Shown: positions 10,892 to 29,043, counted from the first letter of the stretch. The stretch is DNA of 64,000 bases from Branchiostoma floridae (GCF_000003815.2 NC_049981.1:14961425-15025424), one strand, 5' to 3'. Notes: generated by a model not told the origin, from the sequence alone. A program made the numbers and translations.

Positions 10892-13621
10892 ATGAAGGAC
10901 GTTATTTCGGAAGCAAGAGGGCACAACAAGCCTCTTTTCCTGATGTCCGTGCTTTTCCTAGGCGCGTGTTTCTGTGCTGTTGTTGTTCTTGGCAAGGATT
11001 GGCTGGAATTTTCTCCAATGGAAGGTACGTTTTCACTTCTTTGCGTTTCATGTTTTCGCACTGAAAAACTGCAACTGCGAAACTATTGCTGGTCGCCGTG
11101 CCTGTCTCGTGTATGGCTATTGCTGGTCGCCGTGCCTGTCTCGTGTATGGATATAGAATCACTAATATTTGTTCGGACTGACTTCAAGAAGACTTATACA
11201 ATGTACATGTTTCTTTGAAATAACATAATTTCGAAATATGCTATTAACCCCCAAACTATGCGGCATCAGTTCTACTAAGTGGGAATTGCCTTTCAAGTTT
11301 TCAAGAGTCAATCTTTAATGGAAGGAGCAGTGTGTGACAGTACATTGAATTTTGAAACTGAGCCCAAGGGTTTTGAATAGAAAAAACAAGGGGCCAGTAC
11401 AGAAATTCATATATAGGAGAGGGCTTGGAAATGATTCTGACCGACTTCCCCCCGACTTTTTCCAATACAGTTATAATGCTAATTAGATCGCTCCCAATCA
11501 GTCGTAGCAAGGAGCAAGTCATGATGATGATATTTCCGTTCCCTTCACCAGCAGTGCACGTAGTAGTACCGCCGAACATAGAGCACGAACAGAACTACGG
11601 TAACCCCGTCCCGACACCCTCCGCGAACGTGGCTTTCTCGGTTGCTCGGACGGACCCTCTCGGCCCTTTCCCCAACGACACGACGATGCAGTGGAACTTC
11701 ATGTACGCTAACGCCGGAGGGGCGTTCGATATGGACACGGGAGTATTCACGGCTCCTGTCGGAGGTAGGTAGTACTGCAGTACTATATACTTACCTTCGC
11801 CAAGAAGGTTATGTTTCCGGTAACTTTAACGTTCGGGCATGTTAGTTGCGTGGCTGTAAACATGATAAGCCGAGAAAGGCCTGAATAGATTGGTTCGAAT
11901 TCATAGGTAGCTAAAGGTCTAAGTATTTAGAGATATTGTATAAGACCTCTAAATACTTAGATTTAGAGATGAGACCCCCTGCGGCTTGGTATGGTACTGC
12001 AAATGAATTCCCTTTTTATGCATCTTTTGATCCGAAGATTGTAGCAGCAAAATTAGAGTGCTGGAGAGCTAGCCTATTGTTTTCCCCTGGTCACTCTTAT
12101 GAGACAAACTAGTCATATTCCAGAGGCCTCTGTTCAGCATCAAACCATGTATTAGGGGAAGCTTCTAGAGCTTTGAAAGTGTAAGAGGAAAGGTGAAGCT
12201 GAATAGAAACCACCAAAATACATAATATATTTTTCTGAACTGGAGAATGCTTCTGTTGTTTTTCGTTACTTTTATGTAATTTTCGTCCTTACCGTTCTTG
12301 AAAGTTTCCTGACCCGTAGCTAGTGAATCCCGAGCCATGTACTAGCTATCCTATCAAGCTGCAGTAATACTAGTATGTCAAAGACAAGTCCTTGTTGTCC
12401 TGTTAACACGTTGCTGCAACTCGCCTAAAGAAAATTGCCAAATACATTACTGTAAAACTCGTTTGAAAAAGATGTCAATCATCTGTAAGTCCTATCCTAG
12501 GAACTGCCGACCCTAGTCTCTTTTTTCTGGCCGCTGGCAAGGGACATAAATTTTTGGTCACTTTAACGTTACATCTGAGTGATGAATTTTAAAACAGACT
12601 ACCTGTATTTCACACTTATTACAGATGAGGACTTGAAACAGTTGATGTTATTGTAGTTAACATTGTACCTCCTCCCGGCTCTGGTTATCGAGTATGAAAT
12701 TTTAGGTGTGTCTGTACAATGTATATATGTATAGTTGCAATGTGATGTTAGAAATACTGGTGCCTGAGGCATTTTACTTTTACGCTGCTAATAAGCGGCA
12801 TTTGCGAAGTCACTTCGATCTATGAAATTTAAGAAAGAAAAACAGCAGAAAGAATCCCTTCCCTTTTTCATGACTGTGACCCGGGATTCATTTTTGCTAT
12901 GCCTTGGGATCATTACGCTATGTAAGTCAGCTCTGTTATATCATTGTGAGCACAGGAACGTACTACTTCTCCTGGAACGGACAGAAGCGTTCCAACACAA
13001 ACGACATGGCGCTGTACCTGGAGATCAACGGCGCGGGGCAGGCCGGGATATATGAGGACAACTGGAACGGGGGCGGGGGCATCTTCACTCCCACCCTGAA
13101 CCCGGGCAACGCGCAAAGCGACATGGTCGTCCATCTGTATCCTGGGGACAGGGTAAGCTGAAGATTCAGTTGGTCACTCATTTTGTCAAAGAATTCTATG
13201 CTTGGTCTTAAAGGCAACCGCTTCTCTCTATTGTTACTTCCAACTTACTTCATACATTTATGTTTGTGGATATTTTCACATATTTCTCAATGTTCGATGT
13301 TATAAACTTTTACTTATCTCCAAGCTGATGTTGAAAGCTAAATCATTTAGTTTCTGTCAACACCCGGGAGGCGATTTGAAACAGAAACGGGCAGCTAGGA
13401 GAATGTAACATCTGCTTGGAGATTAGCCTCATAAATACGTCTTCGTACTATTGGCCTTCCTTTATGTTCAGTCATACATCTGATGACTAAAGCAAACCAA
13501 GTCTTACACCTCTCTCTTATTCTAGGTCCACCTCCGCTTGAATGACGAGGCTTACCCATACTCCACCAGTTTCGGCAAGTACACAGGCTTCACTGGGTTC
13601 CTCTTGTTCTCCGACGCTTAG
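10892..13621 (+). CDS. Membrane-anchored C1q-domain protein
   Basis: Four exons, 10892-11024, 11552-11764, 12956-13152 and 13526-13621 (stop TAG), give 212 codons with consistent phases. Residues about 14-34 form one hydrophobic segment (PLFLMSVLFLGACFCAVVVL) after a short charged N-terminus, so it reads as a type II anchor or uncleaved signal. After a short Pro/Asn-rich spacer, exon 2 starts a C1q/TNF-like jelly roll: AFSVART, then MQWNFMYANAGGAFDMDTGVFTAP, then exon 3 GTYYFSWNG and a VVHLYPGDR strand, and exon 4 VHLRLNDE ending TGFLLFSDA. The GxFxxxTGxFxAPxxGxYxFS core is the family signature. There is no collagen stretch. Proteins of this class usually form trimers that bind carbohydrate or other ligands, often in invertebrate immunity; the ligand here is unknown. 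Exon 2 has a tandem CAG|CAG acceptor. Confidence 0.88.
11083..11150 (+). repeat. Perfect 34-bp tandem duplication
   Basis: Two identical 34-bp copies (11083-11116 and 11117-11150) lie in the first intron of the C1q gene. The perfect identity implies a recent slippage or duplication event. Confidence 0.85.
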
Positions 13622-14328
13622 GCACAGTCGACCACCAATTACCAGATTCACAATCTGAGCTGCTTATGAGAAGTATGGTGTATTGTGGGTACGTCTGGAC
13701 GTGTATCAAACATGGTGCACCATAACGATCTGTTCACAAGTTAGGGGCCTCACCAATCCACATTTCAAGTCGTGAACTGGCTTACTGCAATCGTTTAAAA
13801 TCCTCCATACAGCTTAAGTTTAGGAGAAAGGTTAGTGTTGGGGTTAGAGATGAGAAGATTTCATCAATGTACTCTCTTTTTTAAATAAGGTGTGTGTGTA
13901 AAGATGTATCAACTGTATAGTTGACAGAAGTCTTCGTAATTTGAATGTAAGTTTATCTGTGACGATAGTCAATATTATGTTACAATTTTAAACTCTATAT
14001 CCGTACACATGATAAATCGCTTACCAACAAGCTTTCTTCGCAGTTGTTATCCATTGTATATTCAGCTAAAATTATACAAAAACGGCTGCATGGAATATAC
14101 ATGTATGCTTTAAATTTTCTGTCTGTATATCAACATACGACCATGTTGTTGATGATATATGAACAAATGTACATTGTCGTTGTTGCCATAGAATGAATAT
14201 TTATATTGCTAACATATTCAGCGTACCTGAATTGTAACTAGCAAAATTAGTTCTTCAAAACGGCTTAAGTTTAAGATGTAACGTTATATAACAACAGTAA
14301 AGGTTAACAACGCAAGATTTTACTGAGA
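13622..14328. other. 3' flanks of two converging genes
   Basis: AT-rich sequence between the stop of the C1q gene (plus) and the stop of sialyltransferase gene A (minus). It probably holds both 3' UTRs. No clear AATAAA was found for either; only variants are present. Confidence 0.5.
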
Positions 14329-19097
<4,769 letters not shown>

Positions 19098-19289
19098 GAC
19101 TGTGTCAGAGGGGTTTCTGTTCATGCTAGAAGGGAAATTGGATTTTGTTTTGACTCTGTTGTGCAGAGAATTTCGATATAGTGTCCAGGTTTTGTACCAG
19201 CTGTACTGCATCAAGTCTCGGTACGGTTGTTGTCAGTGTTCGTCCGTCGTTGTCGATGATGGCCAGCGACACCACTTTAGTCCGGGTAT

Positions 19290-19690
19290 CTTCCGTACAA
19301 TACCGCTGCCACTTCCCGGTACTGCACTGTATTACTGTTCCGCCTTGGTACTAGTACTGTACTGTAATTCTGTGCCGTCTCTGTACAGTACTGCACTACT
19401 GCCCTGTCTCTGTACTATACTGCACTAGTGTCCCGTCTTGGTACTGTACTGCTGTCCCGTCTCGTCTCTGCACTGTACTATACCACTGTCCCGTTTCGGT
19501 ACTGTACTGCACTACTGTCTAGTCTCTGCACTGTACTATACTACTGCCCCGTCTCGGTACTGTACTACTGTCCCGTCCAGGTACTGTACTGCAGTACTGT
19601 CCCGTCTCAGTACTGTACTGTTGTCCCGTTCAGACACTGTACTGCAGTACTGTCCGGTCTCGGTACTGTACTACTGTCCCATTGTGATGG
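19290..19690 (+). repeat. Minisatellite with a unit of about 24 bp
   Basis: About 16 imperfect units of the type GGTACTGTACTACTGTCCCG plus a short variable spacer. It begins about 190 bp upstream of the start codon of sialyltransferase gene A, so it lies in or next to the promoter or 5' UTR. Confidence 0.9.
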
Positions 19691-19927
19691 TGTAAGAAAT
19701 GTGAAATCCCTAGATGAAATTGAAGATGACATTTTCGTTATACATGGCTATAACGACACCGCGTTTAAAATCTAAATCTCCAAGCTACCTCGATATCTTT
19801 TCTTTGTTCCACAGAATTTTTCTGTTGTATCATAACTTTTTTTAGATAAGGTTCCAATTCCTACATGATTTTAAAAAGATACATATGAGCAATGTACTCG
19901 AGCTCTGAACTGCTAATGCACGCCGCC

Positions 19928-20290
19928 AGTCTTTCAACCGGTCAATTAGGGGAACGATGGAAAGGTAATTTGGGTGATCTCGCCTAGGGCGAGAAGGTTT
20001 CTTTGTGGTCTCAGAAAAACACGTCTTAGACGTGTAACCATTAGAATGACCTTTTACAAATTGTCATATCTAGCGCGGAGGAGGTCTGTTATGGGTACAG
20101 GTTTGCAAAAACAGTCTTTCAACGGTCAATTAGTGGGGCACTGGATCGGTAATTTTGGTGACCTAGCCTTGGGCGAGAAGGTTCTTGGAAGGTTTCTTCC
20201 AAGATAAACATGCCCTGGACATTTTACAACTTGCTATACTTAACGATGAGGCGGTCTGTAATGGGCACAAAATCTTCAAAAACGAACCTT
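19928..20290. repeat. Imperfect tandem duplication of about 185 bp
   Basis: Units at 19928-20112 and 20113-20290 share AGTCTTTCAAC, GGTCAATTAG, GGCGAGAAGGTT, TTTTACAA and GGTCTGT...ATGGG blocks in the same order. The unit is not coding in any convincing frame. Confidence 0.8.
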
Positions 20291-23200
20291 GCTTCCAAGG
20301 AGTTAATACATACAATGTTTTTGTTGTTTCAAAAGAAATCATATGGCTGTGGTTACTTTACTTACAAGAACAGAAATTATCATGTCAGGACACACACTGT
20401 GTAGTCAGTAGGAATACTAGACATTGCTTTAAGACAAATTACGTATAATGAGTCTACTCATAGTAACGTTACATGTCATACACGATGATATCCAATATGC
20501 TCGCGAAAAGGGCAACTGTTCTATGTAATAATTAGACATTTTCTACCAACATTGGAGATGGAAGGATATCTACAGCCTATAGTTCACATCTCAAACACAC
20601 ATGCATGCGGAGTCGCCCCTCTGACCTGCACGAGTGGTTAGAAATGTTGCACTCATTCACGTTGACGCTGTGTTCTTTGTACGTTTTATTGGCATAATAC
20701 CGGTAGTAAGACTTATACCGGTAGATTAAAAATACTGGAACTTAAATAGATCTACACATGCAACAATAGTTATTTCTGAGCTGTGCACACTTCAGACATC
20801 TAGGTGTCCAATACACCATTTACAAAGCATCGATAACAATGCATTCGAAGACAACAAGGCCAAAAGTTTTCAGTATACTTTTTTTTTTAATTTCGGGGTA
20901 GGCAGCTCGTCGTGGGACGAACACACTGTCACATTCATTGCCAAATTTATATAGATCATAATTACACATGCTCACGGCACAAGACGAACATGATTCAACA
21001 ACAATCTTGAATTTCTGTTGGTGACCTACAACTCATGTAAAAGTGTGAAGAACCGTTGCATAATAGCCCGGATCTACGACTGAATGGGCAAAATTGAACG
21101 TACGCAGCCATTTTCCCGCCATTTTTATATCTACGCTAGCAGTGAAGTGTTACGTCATAGCGGTTGTGACGGACAGAAGTTAAATGAAAATTCTTGACAG
21201 TATACGTCCGTTTTCTCATGACATTTTGTATGCTCATGCAGGTTTATGTTTTATGCATTTACTGACAGAAAAGGAAGGAACATCAGAGGATGTATAAATG
21301 TACATAGCGGCAGTTAATTGTGCCGTGTTTCTTCCTACCGGTATTTTGTACCCCCTCCCAACCACGCGCCCGTTCGCCGTGTAATTCCGCGGCGTGTTAC
21401 AATTACAATATTACGCTTTTAGCAGGACAAGAGTGGCAGAAAAGTTACACAGAAGAAGTGGCAAGGGTAACCTATAACAGCAACATGTAACTGGAGAAAA
21501 TGATGCGTTGACAATTTGTCAAATCAGTATGGCTAGAGAAATCGTCGTAAACGTACCGGTATTATGATAATAGATGTTACGTTTTAATGTTGGACCCGGA
21601 AATTGAGTCTCTACTTCGTGCAGTGAGGAATAGATAGTAAAGCTAATGGTAAGGTATAATATAAAACGTCTATATCTTACTATCCTATACATTGTCTGTA
21701 AACTATGACTGGTTTTGGGAGGGGGGAGGGGATCTTTTCGATAGATGTATGTGATAATCACCACTCGCCCTACTCATAATACAGGTATAAAATTTCTCAA
21801 CAAAACCACCGAGGTGTTGATTGATTTTCATTCACAGAAAGAGTCAAGATCCATTCTAAAGCAACTACGTAAACAACAACATCAAATGATACTTACTCGT
21901 TCACCAGGTCTGACGGGAGTTGATCCTCTGCCGGGCCGGGAAGAATATATTGTAAGTCTCAATTGTTGACAAAATAGACACTACCTCTCTGCACTCGTGC
22001 TCTTTCGTTACTGATACTTGTTCAGATAATGACAAAGCATATTGATAAAAAAAACAAGTCGTTCAACTCCGTGTGCAGTTTAGGTGCAGCAAACTCAGTA
22101 AATAAGAATCACTGGGCTATTTTATATAGGACAAGGTTGCCCCCCTCCCCACTCGTTCCAACAACGTCCAAACGATTGTGACTACAACTTGATCAGAGTC
22201 GTCCTGTTCTCTCAGTTTCTCATGGTGTTTCGTCAAAAAAGGATGTGTAGCTTCGAGTCGTTCCCCGGGCTAGAAGGTTCCTTGGTTACCGTGAGAATGC
22301 GGGTGTTGAATGCGGGTGTACGTACTTGTTTTGGTCATTATGGTTCGGTCCAACAGGTTTCTATAGCACCTGAGGGAGACTCGTTGCCCCGGAAGTCATC
22401 CACTGTGACATCATGTAAAACTTCTTGTTTTGTTTTTTTAAGTACAGCAGATTCCAAAAGACGTAAGCAGATTGGCTATATCTTAATAGTTGACAGTTCT
22501 CTCAGTGCAAAATAGGTAAATACATATTAAAGGATTGCTTTGTTCAGTAGAATTTTTCGTTGTTTTTCGTTCTCAGTCGCACTCACTTTTATCAAGTTTG
22601 ACAATAGAACATTTACTTGCTGTTCAACTGATGCCAAGTTGTTAAATCGTATAATGTAGATATTAAAAATAAAAACTGAATAAAAAAATACAAAAAGGGG
22701 TACATTATTGTAAATATTTTAATAACAAAACTGACCATGGTAACAATCTTCATAATGCAAAACTCTCTGAAACAATACAAACCTAATCTTTCCCATAACC
22801 GTACTATGTCAGAACCATATAAACGATTTGAAACATCGTGCTTATCTGTTTGTCTCTTCCTGTAACGCCTGCATGCTCAATTTGATATATCTGATGTTAA
22901 TTATGTTAAATACATGTCAATTATGGGATGTCTATATCATTATTCCTCAATACCAATAAGGCATGGTTAGACTCTTGTACAAATTTAATAAATTAGGTCT
23001 CATTTTTTGTGTCAACATACATTTGTACATCTTGTGTTGTTTAAATATGTTCTCAATCAAAGATTGGCGTGACTCGATTTTTTCCATGTCAGCTACCATG
23101 AATGGGCGAGTGCGCAGTGCCTAATTATCAGCAAACATGCGGGTTGGCTAGATAATTATACAAACACAGTTTCTGCATCAAGAACCAAGACTTACTAGTG

Positions 23201-23443
23201 TGTGTCTAAAAATGCTAGAACCAAAAGAATTAAGATCTAGCATTTAGCCACTCACGCCACATTGTCATTGCGCTTTCGTTAGCTTCCGGGCAAGAATTCA
23301 CTACAATATTCACAATAAGCTTGTCAGCATGATCACTAATATCGAGATTAGCAAGATAAGATGTAAAAACGTAAGCCTGCTATATTATCTACTCCAACGT
23401 CTGCTTAGAGATTGTGTTTGTATCCAAAATGGTGGCAGGACGG

Positions 23444-26400
23444 TTATGACGGAGGCGGGGGTAACTTGGTTTTCTTGCCGAGTCCTTGACATTTGCCGAC
23501 GGTTACCCTGACCACGTCCTTGGAGTTCATATAGCTCATCAGGTGGTACTCGGAGTCGAAGAGGTGCGGGGCCTTCCCGGCCGAGAACTCCTTTGGAATC
23601 GGGGCGCCGTGGTAGTGGAACTGCACTGGGTTGCCGTTCTGGTCGGCCTGAGACATAAACATGTACCGTCAGTGATGATAACGATAATGAAAATAACCTT
23701 TATTGTACATCCAACCTCTATCGGGCAAAGTACAGCCATACAAATACAAAGTATCAATATGTATATATTATGTGATAACAGGGCATCGATACCAAAACAT
23801 CGGTTCTAATCGAAAACATTAATACTGGCATCACCGTTTGTGCCAGCCTGTTCAATGATTTGACTACCATACAGTGTACATACCATGAAGGGATAGAAGC
23901 CGTAGATGTCCACGTCATCACAGAAGGTCAGTGCCATCAGGTAACTCAGCAGGCCTATCGTGGGCGATTCGAACCCAGGGAACACCATGTTCAATAACCT
24001 GGTAGATGTAACAAAAATAACCTTTAGTAGCTTCATTTAGAGTAGTCGCTAACTAACCTCTATTTATTCATGTATCCAACTTTTCTTTGTTTTGTATATT
24101 CAGGCTGAATAATATTGTTTGCAAATGAAGTTATCATCATTAATATCACATATAAGATAACAGTTACGGTCTGACGTTCCATGTACGTAGCTCTACCCAG
24201 GTACCTGAGTGATTGTCATCTAATTACGTATTTCATTACATGGATATCTAACGTTAACCTACATCGGCGCATTAGAATTGCGTTATTTTATTATGAAGAC
24301 GCGATTCACATACTCCATGTAATCATCTGGCTTTATACTTGATTACTTTTTGTATGATTTGTTTCGTTTAGACGTCGTTACTATTGCATGCATTTGCAAA
24401 GATCACAAATACTAGAGTACCAACAAATTGCATGGTATAAAAGGTCGTGAAATTCATAATGAAAGTTTTCTGTTACACTGATCAAAACTTCATAATATAG
24501 GTTTCATGACATATTATGTTACAAAACCTTCGCCGAATAGTTAAAGCACTTATGAAAGTTACTTAGAATATACATGCACAAGGTAAAACAACGTCTCATC
24601 TAAAACGACTTACTTCTCTGTGACGTTCTTGAAGTCTTTCATCGCATATGCCAGTGTGATGTTGAACTTATGGTCTAGCAGGAAAGTGTCGACTCTTTTG
24701 TATCTAATGGGTAACAATTAGTTAGTTTACTTCATGTATGTTTCGACACTGATGTGTTGACATCATGAAAATCCAATCTTTATTGACAGAAGATGGTAGA
24801 AATCCCATGACGATGACAGCAATATCAGGTGGATGCATATGGTCATGATGTATATTCCACATAACAGAATGCATGTAGGAGGAATATGCATATCAACTAG
24901 TGGTGCGTACCTAAACTCAATTTCAGGTTCAGGTCCGGATTCAGGTCCAGCAGTTCAGGTTAAAGTCCGGACCTGAACCCATCATTGCATATATTCTGTG
25001 CACTTTTTTGAGGGGGGGGGGTGCATATAAAATTGCATGTTAGCATGAATTGAAATGCAATGTGAAAAATTATAGACAGCCAGTGTAAACACGAACTTTT
25101 TTTGTTGCTTTTTTCCAGTGCAAAATTCGCTGCATATAGAAGGTTTCAGATGGTTTAGAACAAAAAAAGGGAATATAAGTGACAGATTGCTTTTTGCAAG
25201 TCCGGACTTGGCTCCGGACGTTTAGGGCTTTTTTGGACTTGGACCTAAACATTTTAGGTCCAATTCCAAGTCCAGGCTTTAGGTACGCACCACTAATATC
25301 AACTCCTATAAACAGCGTCCTCTCGTGCCAGGACAGCTGATGGTATATGCCAGTCATCGACCATGGCGTATCGGCGCCGTCCGCCCTGTTCGCTGCGATA
25401 GCATTGCTTACCCATCAGCCAGTCAGATACTGCCCTCACTGTTGGAGGAGGAGTAGTCATCAGCCAATCACGTAGCCTCTTGACCGATGGCTGTGACGTG
25501 ATTGGCTGGTGAAGGCTGGCCTATATATATATATATATATATATATATGACAACGCAGTGAGAAGGAGATCCGAGCCCAGTACGCAAGGGTCTTTCATTG
25601 GTAGCCTCATTCGCAAAATCCTTCTGCGGCGGCGTTTATTATTTTGGTTAGCGCTGATTCACGTTCAATTTTCAACATGGGCTAATGTTCTTAACGTTGG
25701 GAGTTTCGACTGGGTGCGGTAAAACTTTCCCATGTATAAATCGTGCAGCGCTTCTTCCAAAAATAATCTCTGCCGCTCCAGAAGTCTGCGAGGAAGGCTA
25801 CCTGCTTGGCATGTTGAAATTAAAAACGTCCGTACCTTTGGTAAGAACCAAGACCGTGTTTGCCCTTCTTCGGTTCATATATCGTCTTGGAGTAGAAGAG
25901 GAGGGAGTTGTTGAACTGTGGGAAATGTTCCAGTAAGACTTCCGGCTCTAATATCATCTTCTCGTCGATGGTTTTCAGGGCATAGTTGTCCAACACTGTC
26001 ATGTTCACCTTCGTCCCAACATCTTCCTGGAAATGTAACACATGCAAGCACGTGGAAGTAGCTATATATAGAGAGATTGGGAAAACCCTCAGAATGGCCT
26101 ATATATGAGTAGAGTGTTTGGAATACCGGGGGTTAAAACTCCAACCGGGTGATACCAAAAACGTCTAAAACGGCACACACTGTATCCTCTGCTCTTCGCT
26201 TATGGGTGAGATTTTGGAGGTGAACACACTCAACTACTTGTTGAGTAGTTGTACATTTTGGAGATGAACACACTCAACTAAAAGTTGAGCATAAGTATCT
26301 AGGCATTAGATATTCAACCAAAGACTTAATAAAAAAATACATATAGTAAACATATCGTTTTTATTAGTTACCAAACGTGTTGTAAAAGTTACCAACCTTT

Positions 26401-28021
26401 AATCATACACAATTGTTGGGCATGATATGATAAGGATATAACAATACATAAGATATTCATGAAAACAGGTCGTCTTTTGCTTAAGATGTATTTCTCTGGC
26501 CGTTAGAAATGTAAAATGTTAGAAATGTAAAATGAATACACCACGTTGTTGCCATATGCACCTTGTATGCCCATATGTGTGGCAGGTTGAATCTGATGAC
26601 GAAGTCGTGCTTGTCGATTTCCGGTCCACATGAGCTGCCCGTCAGGATGCCGCTTCCCCCCACCACTGCGCAGGTGGCGTAGTGCTTCAAAGGTGAGGTA
26701 GAATGGCACCCTGTATTTTACAAACATTTAGATACAAAATAAAGTGAACGAACAATCTTAATGATCTTCTTTTAAATAAAATCACGTTAAGTCTTGCGCT
26801 GTCAATGCAAAGCATGCACCGGATCCAAGTTTGTCTAAACAAAAATTTGTGTAGTGAAAAATAAGTTTCAGTAAAAAGCTTTGTGGTAGCCCTCCGCCTT
26901 CCTTCCTGTAGACCACAATGTAAAATGCACCCAATCACCACTTGCCGCTACGTGTCACCGGGGCAATATAATGCGGTCCCAAATGTGACTGAATCTAAAC
27001 ATAGGTATGTGGAGGACTTTACTTGCTACTTGTTGGATAACTTATACTTATTTCAGCCTTTCTGTGTCTATGTGATGGGTCGTTAAGGGGGATACAAAAA
27101 CAGACCACAACCTGGACCAGAAATGTATTTGCCTGGCCAAGCAATAACTGAAAGTGAATACACACCCTGTTTAAACTGTCCATTCATGAAGCAGTTATCC
27201 ACATCGTCATCGAACCCTGAGAAGAACACGACGTCTTGTGTCACGTGGAGTATTCTGTTCATAACGGTTCTGGGGACAAATCAACAATAAATAATCAATA
27301 AATAAAAGACCTTTATCTTGTATTTATGGTCTTGCAATCTAAGTTCAGGTACTAAAGTACAATTACAGTGATATGAAGATATTCTACCTTTTCTTGAAAA
27401 TGTCGTTTTCTTCTATCACATTGTTTTGAATTCACATTGCTCAACATATTGTACGTAGTGAGTGAGTGATTGTACGTACCTGATTTTCGGGGCGTTCTTA
27501 AAATACTTGGCTCTGTACTCTTCATTAAAGTGAAGATCCCGTAGATCCTTATTGTCTCCCTCAACAGATTTCTTCTGTTTCTTCACGGCCGGCCTGTGCT
27601 GAATAACCTCCATGACATCTTTTATATCATCCTCCACATTATCATTCGAGTCTTCATCACTTTTTCCTTTCTCATCGTTTTCGTTTTCTTCCTTACCCGC
27701 TTCCTCCTTGTCTTCACTCTTATGACTGTCCTCTTCTTCTGTTTCTTCGTCCCCAACTGCAGGGTTACTCTCTCCGGGAGGTTCCATTACAGGTGCCTGA
27801 GGGGGGACGGCTACAACTTCGTCCCCCTTGTCCTGTTGGCGTCCGTGTGATGCTTCTCTAGGAGGGCTAACTACGACATCCCGTTTATTACCCGTGTACA
27901 CGCGTGATTCCTCCCACCAGGCTCTGGGTGCGTTGTCGATCTCCCTACACAAGGGTTGGTGAAAATGTGATCAGAACTGGGGGTGGGGGGGGTGGTATTG
28001 GACGATTCTATATGAAACACA

Positions 28022-28072
<51 letters not shown>

Positions 28073-28387
28073 AACAAACAAACAAACACAAACTCACACG
28101 CGGACGCAGACGCAAACACACAGAGTCAAGCAGTCAGAATACACTCCATACACATGTCTACCAGACCGGTACCGCCCCGCCTGCCATTATTTCAGGTGTC
28201 TGAGTTCGTCGATACTGTTTATTCAACATTTCCCAGTTTACCTTCATAACGTTAACTACAGATTATGTCGCCGATACAAACCTTACCTACTGAGTCTGAT
28301 AGCGTTCATCAGTCCACACAGGTAGCCAGCAGTGACAAGAACCAGCACCAGGAATATGTTCTGAATGATATGAGTTTCACTCGCCAT
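23444..28387 (-). CDS. Sialyltransferase-like gene B (GT29, ST8Sia type)
   Basis: Eight exons: 28387-28287, 27944-27480, 27269-27166, 26710-26562, 26026-25836, 24703-24614, 23998-23884 and 23647-23444, 472 codons, phases consistent. Organisation matches gene A: membrane anchor ([17 protein letters not shown]), a 155-residue stem that becomes strongly acidic, then the catalytic domain. Motif L is [10 protein letters not shown] to HDFVIRFN, motif [18 protein letters not shown] and IYGFYPF, motif III HYHG, motif VS HLFDSE, ending VTVGKC plus a Lys/Pro tail. As in gene A, the motif-L Asn is replaced by Gly. The first exon could be replaced by either of two upstream copies (29044-29138, 30527-30624) that share its splice phase. 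The donor after motif L (GTGCAT) is weak. It is expected to act in the Golgi on glycoconjugates; acceptor and linkage cannot be told from sequence. Confidence 0.88.
24898..25295. mobile_element. hAT-type non-autonomous transposon (398 bp)
   Basis: Terminal inverted repeats begin TAGTGGTGCGTACCTAAA at both ends, and the element is bounded by a perfect 8-bp target duplication ATATCAAC (24890-24897 and 25296-25303). The 8-bp duplication and TAG-N-G ends are typical of hAT. The interior contains internal inverted AGGTCCGGA/TCCGGACCT-like motifs and no transposase. It lies in the intron between exons 5 and 6 of sialyltransferase gene B. Confidence 0.9.
25522..25548. repeat. (TA)n microsatellite
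   Basis: About 13 TA units in an intron of sialyltransferase gene B. Confidence 0.9.
28023..28090. repeat. (CA)n / (CAAA)n microsatellite
   Basis: CA repeats followed by CAAA repeats in intron 1 of sialyltransferase gene B. Confidence 0.95.
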
Positions 28388-28679
28388 CTTCAATGATTCA
28401 CATCTAACTCTGCCCCTTGTATAATATACGTTTGACCTGGTAGTGACGAAATACGGTGTCTACGTCATGAACCTAAAACAGTTAAGTTATGTTTCTTGCT
28501 GTTCACAGTTTAGTACAAGATACATGTATACAAAAACGCACTTGTATATAGTAATAGGGAATGACATAGAAAAACAAACAGCGGTTATATGTGCAAAACA
28601 GTGTTGTTTTTTTAGCGTAAATGAATTAAATATTGTGGCGCCCAATTATAAACACATTAAGATACAAACACAAAAACTG

Positions 28680-28810
28680 AATTACACACACACAAACACA
28701 CATACTCACACACATACATACACAAATACACACATACAGTCACTGTGACACACACGTACGCGTACACACACGCAGGCGAGCAGACACACACACACACACA
28801 CAGATACACA
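28680..28810. repeat. Interrupted CA-rich microsatellite
   Basis: Several CA blocks with ACAT and CGCA interruptions, between two copies of the sialyltransferase B promoter/first-exon module. Confidence 0.85.
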
Positions 28811-29043
28811 CGATCGCGCACATACAAACTCCAAATATATCGGTAACGTATGTTTGTCCTGATTGTTACATTTTGTCTGCTAATTGTCGTTTGAATGTGA
28901 TCGCTTTGCCTTGTTATGTGTCAATTGATAATTGTTCGTTTAAGTGGTACCACCCTCGGCCATGATTTACCTGTTGCACTAGGTGTATGGGGTAAGGGAT
29001 AGTGTGTTTACCCAGCTTACCAAGGTGTCTACCATAGCCTCAC

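Larger units (their letters stand above)
19098..23443. other. Spacer between sialyltransferase genes A and B
   Basis: About 4.3 kb without a recognised gene. It holds the minisatellite at 19290-19690, the 185-bp tandem duplication at 19928-20290, a poly-T run near 20881 and AT-rich unique sequence. It should contain the promoter of gene A on its left and the 3' UTR of gene B on its right; no promoter motif was identified. Confidence 0.55.

Noticed and set aside
10886-11218. A plus-strand frame running on through the C1q donor at 11025
   Set aside because: It reads into intron sequence, including a perfect 34-bp tandem duplication; the phase-1 donor GTACGT and the C1q domain in later exons define the gene.
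28440-28810. CA-rich arrays checked as a CRISPR-like or structured repeat array
   Set aside because: Irregular dinucleotide repeats without unique spacers in a eukaryotic genome.
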